This document shows, piece after piece, positions 6,866-10,529 of a DNA stretch of 10,529 nucleotides. This DNA is from Eubacterium sp. CAG:248. GTDB lineage: Bacteria; Bacillota; Clostridia; Lachnospirales; Lachnospiraceae. The stretch is taken from positions 55,769-66,297 of the forward strand of contig FR886212.1 of assembly GCA_000436475.1 (NCBI GenBank), read 5' to 3'. Below the pieces are notes generated by a model that was given only the letters and a program-made list of their open reading frames with translations, had not been told where the DNA came from and ran no database searches. Both the position numbers and the translations under genes were made by a program. Within the stretch, counting starts at the first letter, position 1; the number at the start of each line of letters is the position of its first letter.

Positions 6866-7240
6866 ATGGAAAAGATAGTTATATACAATGTTAAGCATGT
6901 TAAGGATATAATAAAATGTGCGGCTAACATGAGAATTAAAAGTATAGTACTTAGTGATGATATGTTATCGGATACGCTTGGTGATATCTTTGTAAGTGCC
7001 AGTGATTACAAAGCAGGTGATGAGCTTCCTGAAAAGTCGGAAGCTAAGCCTGGCATTGTTATATTCTGTGATGTTACTGATAAACATATGGACAAGCTTC
7101 TTTTTGAGATGAGGACAGGTAACAGTGAAGTGGATTATAAGGCTGTGAAGACAAAGACTAACAGTCAGTGGACGATAACAAGAATACTTGCACAGATGGA
7201 AAAAGAAAGTATGGAGTATCGTATAAAAAACAAAAAGTAA
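6866..7240 (+). CDS. DUF3783 domain protein
   Basis: A 124-residue soluble protein. The C-terminal half matches DUF3783 (PF12646) as I remember it: a hydrophobic strand IVIFCDVTDKHMDKLLFEMR (residues 64-83), then DYKAVKTKTNSQWT with the conserved Lys-Ala...Thr...Asn..Trp-Thr pattern, then a Glu-rich end. The family is common in Clostridia and has no known function. The first half (IYNVKHVKDIIKCAANMRIKSIVLSDD) could form a small alpha/beta fold. GAGG at 6848-6851 is 14 bases before the ATG, which is long, so translation may be modest or coupled to the upstream membrane protein gene. No signal peptide or cysteine motif is seen. Confidence 0.75.
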   Translation: MEKIVIYNVKHVKDIIKCAANMRIKSIVLSDDMLSDTLGDIFVSASDYKAGDELPEKSEAKPGIVIFCDVTDKHMDKLLFEMRTGNSEVDYKAVKTKTNSQWTITRILAQMEKESMEYRIKNKK

Positions 7241-7292
7241 TAAATGAAATGTAACAAATGAAAATATAATGAACAATTAAGAACAAAAGATA

Positions 7293-7350
7293 ATAGTAAA
7301 TAAAACAAATAGTAAATAAAACAAATAGTAATAAAACAAATAGTAATTAA
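7293..7350 (+). repeat. 16-base tandem repeat, about 3.7 copies
   Basis: The unit ATAGTAAATAAAACAA occurs exactly at 7293-7308 and 7309-7324. A 15-base copy with one A deleted follows at 7325-7339, and a partial copy at 7340-7350. It lies between the DUF3783 gene and the thioredoxin ribosome site, so it would be in or next to the trxA leader. Slippage could change its copy number. Confidence 0.85.
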
Positions 7351-7383
7351 AGAAAAAAAGGCAGACAGGAAAGGAGAGAAATT

Positions 7384-7698
7384 ATGAACAATATTATATA
7401 TGTAACAACAGAAAGCTTTGAACAGGAGGTCCTTAAGTCTGACAAGCCAGTGCTTGTTGACTTCTTTGCAGAATGGTGCGGACCATGTAAGATGTTAGGT
7501 CCGGTGCTTGAGGAGGTGGCAACAGAACAGGATGCTGTAAAGATATGTAAGATAGATGTAGATAAACAGATGAGTCTTGCATTAAAATATAATGTGGCAT
7601 CAATACCTACAATGCTGCTGTTTAAGAATGGCCAGGTATCAGCAACCAATATTGGCTATATAGGTAAAAAACAGATTATGGAGTTTATAGCCCAATAA
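7384..7698 (+). CDS. trxA: Thioredoxin
   Basis: A cytoplasmic dithiol-disulfide oxidoreductase that reduces protein disulfides and is itself recharged by thioredoxin reductase, which is not in this window. The 104 residues are the normal length. The active site WCGPC is at 31-35, with Asp26 and the FFAEW strand before it. The cis-proline loop SIPT places Pro75 opposite the active site. The C-terminal part (FKNGQ, then GYIGK) follows the usual fold. AAGGAG at 7371-7376 is seven bases before ATG 7384. No clear promoter was found just upstream, where a tandem repeat lies; it may be read through from the DUF3783 gene or have an unrecognised promoter. It could be one of several thioredoxins in the genome. 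Confidence 0.95.
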   Translation: MNNIIYVTTESFEQEVLKSDKPVLVDFFAEWCGPCKMLGPVLEEVATEQDAVKICKIDVDKQMSLALKYNVASIPTMLLFKNGQVSATNIGYIGKKQIMEFIAQ

Positions 7699-7724
7699 AA
7701 CAGTTGCTTTAAAATACTATCTGA

Positions 7725-7745
7725 AATACTAAGGGTATTGTTTTT
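7725..7745 (+). terminator. Weak candidate terminator after trxA
   Basis: AATACT (7725-7730) and GGTATT (7734-7739) form a short 6-bp stem with a 3-base loop, followed by GTTTTT. The stem is weak, so termination may be partial. Confidence 0.4.
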
Positions 7746-7794
7746 AAATTAATACACATTTATTGTACAAAACTAAAAACAACAAAAAAATGTA

Positions 7795-7823
7795 TTGAAA
7801 TATATTGATTTGGGTGTTAACAT
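7795..7823 (+). promoter_or_regulatory. Promoter of pflB
   Basis: TTGAAA (7795-7800), a 17-base spacer and TAACAT (7818-7823), with TGT directly before the -10 giving an extended -10. The predicted start near 7830 would give a leader of about 114 bases. Further promoters in the leader cannot be excluded. Confidence 0.6.
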
Positions 7824-7837
7824 AATCGTGCGAGTGA

Positions 7838-7855
7838 TAGTTAAGAAATTAACAG
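7838..7855 (+). promoter_or_regulatory. Candidate Rex operator at pflB
   Basis: TAGTTAAGAAATTAACAG matches 12 of the 14 defined bases of the clostridial Rex consensus TTGTTAANNNNTTAACAA, with a perfect GTTAA-4-TTAAC core. It sits about 8-25 bases after the predicted transcription start, a position suited to repression. Rex senses the NADH/NAD+ ratio and controls fermentation genes. The match is seen; binding is inferred. Confidence 0.65.
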
Positions 7856-7943
7856 ATTCGCTTATATTTTTACAGAAGTTTGTATACAATGTACAACTTA
7901 TTATGAAATTTAACAGTCAATTTTTTAAGGAGGAACCAATAAA

Positions 7944-10196
7944 ATGGTAAATTTTGATCAGTGGAATGGTTTCAAAGGCAGACTTTGGAAAGAAGAGATC
8001 AATGTAAGAGATTTCGTTCAGAACAATTACAAGCCATATGATGGAGATGAAAGTTTCCTTGAAGGACCTACAGAAGCTACTAACAAGCTTTGGGGAAGAC
8101 TTCAGGAATTACAGAAGGAAGAAAGAGCTAAGGGCGGCGTACTTGATATGGAAACAAAAGTTGTTGCTGGTCTTACAGCTTATGGTCCTGGATATATAGA
8201 TGAATCTATGAAGGAGCTTGAACAGGTAGTTGGTCTTCAGACAGATAAGCCACTTAAGAGAGCATTTATGCCTTATGGTGGTATCAAGATGGCAGAAGAA
8301 TCATGCAAGAACTACGGTTATGAACCAGATCCAGAACTTCATAAGATCTTCACAGAATATCATAAGACACATAACCAGGGTGTATTCGATGCTTATACAC
8401 CAGAGATGAGAAAGGCTCGTCACAGCCACATCATCACAGGTCTTCCAGATACTTATGGACGTGGACGTATCGTAGGTGACTACAGAAGAGTTGCTCTTTA
8501 TGGTATCGATTTCCTTATGGAAGAAAAGAAGAAGGATCACGCTAACTGTGGTTGTGGAACAATGACAGATGATGTTATCCGTTTAAGAGAAGAAATATCT
8601 GATCAGTACAAGGCACTTGCAGGTATGAAGAAGATGGCTGAAAGCTATGGTTATGATATCAGCAAGCCAGCTACTAATGCTAAGGAAGCTGTTCAGTGGT
8701 TATACTTTGGATATCTTGCAGCTATCAAGACACAGAATGGTGCTGCTATGTCTGTAGGTCGTGTATCTACATTCCTTGATATCTATATTCAGAGAGATCT
8801 TGAAGCTGGTACTCTTACAGAGAAGGAAGCTCAGGAACTTATTGATCATTTCGTTATGAAGTGTAGAATGGTTAAGTTCGCAAGAATTACATCATACAAC
8901 GAATTATTCTCAGGAGATCCTACATGGGCTACTCTTGAAGTTGGTGGTACAGGTATCGATGGACGTTCAATGGTTACAAAGAACGACTACAGATTCCTTC
9001 ATACACTTGAGAACATGGGACCTTCACCAGAACCAAACCTTACAGTACTTTACTCTTCAAGACTTCCAGAAAGCTTCAAGAAGTATGCTGCTAAGATTTC
9101 TGTTGATACATCTTCAATCCAGTATGAGAACGATGATGTTATGAAGGTAACATGGGGCGATGATTATTCAATCTGCTGCTGTGTATCTGCTACACAGACA
9201 GGTAAGGAAATGCAGTTCTTCGGAGCTAGAGCAAACCTTGCTAAGTGCTTACTTTACGCTATCAATGGTGGTGTAGATGTTAAGAACAGAGAACAGGTTG
9301 GTCCTGCTTACAAGCCAGTTACTTCAGAATATCTTGATTATGATGAAGTTGTTGATAAGTTTGATGCTATGATGGATTGGTTAGCTGATCTTTATGTTAA
9401 TACACTTAACCTTATCCAGTATATGCATGATAAGTATTACTATGAAGCTGCTGAGATGGCTCTTATTGATACAGATGTTAAGAGAACATTTGCTACAGGT
9501 ATCGCTGGATTCTCACACGTTGTAGATTCACTTTCAGCTATTAAGTATGCAAAGGTTAAGACAGTACGTGATGAAACAGGTATCGTTGTAGATTACGAAA
9601 TCGAAGGCGACTTCCCTAAGTATGGTAACGATGATGACAGAGCTGATGATATCGCTGTATGGTTACTTAAGACATTCCTTGAGAAGATTAAGAAGAGACA
9701 TACTTACAGAGATTCAGAGCCAACAACATCTATCCTTACAATTACTTCTAACGTAGTATATGGTAAGTACACAGGTGCTATGCCTGACGGACGTAAGGCT
9801 GGTACTCCACTTTCTCCTGGTGCTAACCCAAGTTATGGTGCAGAGCAGAATGGTCTTCTTGCTTCACTTAACTCACTTACAAAGCTTCCTTACGAGTGGG
9901 CATTAGATGGTATTTCTAATACACAGACAATGAACCCAGACGCTTTAGGACATAACGAAGAAGAAAGAATTAACAACCTTGTTAATGTTATGGATGGATA
10001 CTTTGATCAGGGTGCTCATCACCTCAATGTTAACGTATTCGGTAAGGATAAGTTACTTGATGCTATGGAACACCCAGAAAAGCCAGAATATGCTAACTTC
10101 ACAATCCGTGTATCTGGTTACGCTGTTAAGTTCATCGACCTTACAAAGGAACAGCAGATGGATGTTATTTCTAGAACATTCCATGACAGAATGTAA
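7944..10196 (+). CDS. pflB: Pyruvate formate-lyase (formate C-acetyltransferase)
   Basis: A glycyl-radical enzyme that converts pyruvate and CoA to acetyl-CoA and formate in anaerobic fermentation, in the cytoplasm. The 750 residues are near the family length. The active-site cysteines are Cys412-Cys413 in SICCCVS, with an extra Cys411 where the E. coli enzyme has Ala. The radical glycine is Gly725 in RVSGYAVKF. Other PFL hallmarks are GLPDTYGRGRIVGDYRR and MQFFGARANLAK. AAGGAGG at 7927-7933 is an ideal ribosome site. Codons differ from the neighbours: Ile ATA is rare and GCT, GGT, CTT and ATC are favoured, as expected for a very highly expressed gene. It needs the radical-SAM activator PflA, not seen in the 333 bases that follow. 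It is probably monocistronic, with a strong terminator, and under Rex control. Confidence 0.98.
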   Translation: MVNFDQWNGFKGRLWKEEINVRDFVQNNYKPYDGDESFLEGPTEATNKLWGRLQELQKEERAKGGVLDMETKVVAGLTAYGPGYIDESMKELEQVVGLQTDKPLKRAFMPYGGIKMAEESCKNYGYEPDPELHKIFTEYHKTHNQGVFDAYTPEMRKARHSHIITGLPDTYGRGRIVGDYRRVALYGIDFLMEEKKKDHANCGCGTMTDDVIRLREEISDQYKALAGMKKMAESYGYDISKPATNAKEAVQWLYFGYLAAIKTQNGAAMSVGRVSTFLDIYIQRDLEAGTLTEKEAQELIDHFVMKCRMVKFARITSYNELFSGDPTWATLEVGGTGIDGRSMVTKNDYRFLHTLENMGPSPEPNLTVLYSSRLPESFKKYAAKISVDTSSIQYENDDVMKVTWGDDYSICCCVSATQTGKEMQFFGARANLAKCLLYAINGGVDVKNREQVGPAYKPVTSEYLDYDEVVDKFDAMMDWLADLYVNTLNLIQYMHDKYYYEAAEMALIDTDVKRTFATGIAGFSHVVDSLSAIKYAKVKTVRDETGIVVDYEIEGDFPKYGNDDDRADDIAVWLLKTFLEKIKKRHTYRDSEPTTSILTITSNVVYGKYTGAMPDGRKAGTPLSPGANPSYGAEQNGLLASLNSLTKLPYEWALDGISNTQTMNPDALGHNEEERINNLVNVMDGYFDQGAHHLNVNVFGKDKLLDAMEHPEKPEYANFTIRVSGYAVKFIDLTKEQQMDVISRTFHDRM

Positions 10197-10311
10197 TCAG
10201 TGCTATTTTTTAAAAAGATAGTGTCAAAGTTGGCATCAAAATGGTGTCAATTACAGATAGAAAAGAAGTGTATAAATATATACATTTTAAAAACAGAATA
10301 TCAGGACATCT

Positions 10312-10362
10312 AAATAAGTCCATATGCTTGCTTAATAGTGAGTATATGGGCTTATTTTTTTT
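10312..10362 (+). terminator. Strong intrinsic terminator after pflB
   Basis: A 16-bp stem (10313-10328 with 10341-10356, two G-U pairs) and a 12-base loop are followed by Ts through 10362. It lies 116 bases after the stop codon. The stretch from 10197 to 10311 holds no gene; the only pattern seen is GTGTCAA occurring twice (near 10225 and 10243). Confidence 0.9.
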
Positions 10363-10449
10363 CCTTAAAATCCTAGTAATTATTGGGCTATGTGCTTACC
10401 ATTTGTATAAAGATTATTAAATAAAATGATATGAGATAAAATTAAGTAA

Positions 10450-10477
10450 TGGAAATAGATAATAATTATGTTATACT
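10450..10477 (+). promoter_or_regulatory. Possible promoter for a gene beyond the window
   Basis: TGT plus TATACT (10472-10477) makes an extended -10. TGGAAA at 10450-10455, 16 bases upstream, is a partial -35. The surrounding 90 bases are very AT-rich with many TATA-like steps, so chance matches are likely. No coding start is visible before the window ends. Confidence 0.35.
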
Positions 10478-10529
10478 ATATATGAATATGTATACTATGT
10501 ATGCATATAATATGTATTTATATATAGGG

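Noticed and set aside
7293..7350. Possible CRISPR array
   Set aside because: The 16-base units abut with no unique spacers, and no cas gene is present. It is a simple tandem repeat.
9979..10221. Small plus-strand open frame overlapping the pflB 3' end
   Set aside because: It is in another frame of pflB, has no ribosome site and its product shows no recognisable domain.
10197..10529. pflA start or other gene after pflB
   Set aside because: No open frame with a ribosome site or radical-SAM CxxxCxxC motif is visible; only a terminator and AT-rich DNA are seen.

Overview
The window looks like ordinary chromosome of a low-GC, anaerobic Gram-positive bacterium of the class Clostridia, most likely family Lachnospiraceae. 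The reasons are AT-rich DNA with strong GGAGG-type ribosome sites, sigma-A-like promoters with extended -10 elements, an oxygen-sensitive pyruvate formate-lyase, a FeoA-FeoB fusion, a PF06541 membrane protein and a DUF3783 protein. The family assignment is an inference from gene content. Every supported gene is on the plus strand, and no mobile element, CRISPR array, tRNA or rRNA was seen.

Layout. (1) Bases 1-612 hold the 3' part of an RDD-family membrane protein gene that begins before the window. (2) Bases 613-3138 hold a Fur-type operator, a candidate extended -10 promoter and a fused feoA-feoB gene for ferrous iron uptake. (3) Bases 3139-5118 hold a manganese-efflux unit: a promoter, a candidate yybP-ykoY (Mn2+) riboswitch ending in an intrinsic terminator, mntP, and a CaCA-family cation antiporter gene 27 bases later. 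(4) Bases 5119-5716 hold a stand-alone, divergent LytTR-domain protein with its own near-consensus promoter, direct repeats around that promoter and a strong terminator. (5) Bases 5717-7240 hold a promoter, a PF06541 membrane protein with a long charged C-terminal helical region, and a DUF3783 protein. (6) Bases 7241-7740 hold a short tandem repeat, thioredoxin and a weak terminator. (7) Bases 7741-10364 hold pflB with a promoter, a close match to the clostridial Rex operator just downstream of it, a strong Shine-Dalgarno, highly adapted codon use and a strong terminator. The last 165 bases hold a possible promoter for the next gene; no pflA is visible before the window ends.

How the parts fit. 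Iron import under a Fur box sits beside manganese export under a riboswitch, so the first half reads as a metal-balance region. The second half serves anaerobic redox and energy metabolism: thioredoxin, then pyruvate formate-lyase under probable NADH/NAD+ control. I see no clearly new multi-gene system. The points most worth a second look are regulatory: the riboswitch with an explicit antiterminator pairing and an attached antiporter, the hairpin over the mntP start codon, the Rex site at pflB, and the divergent LytTR protein with repeats around its promoter.
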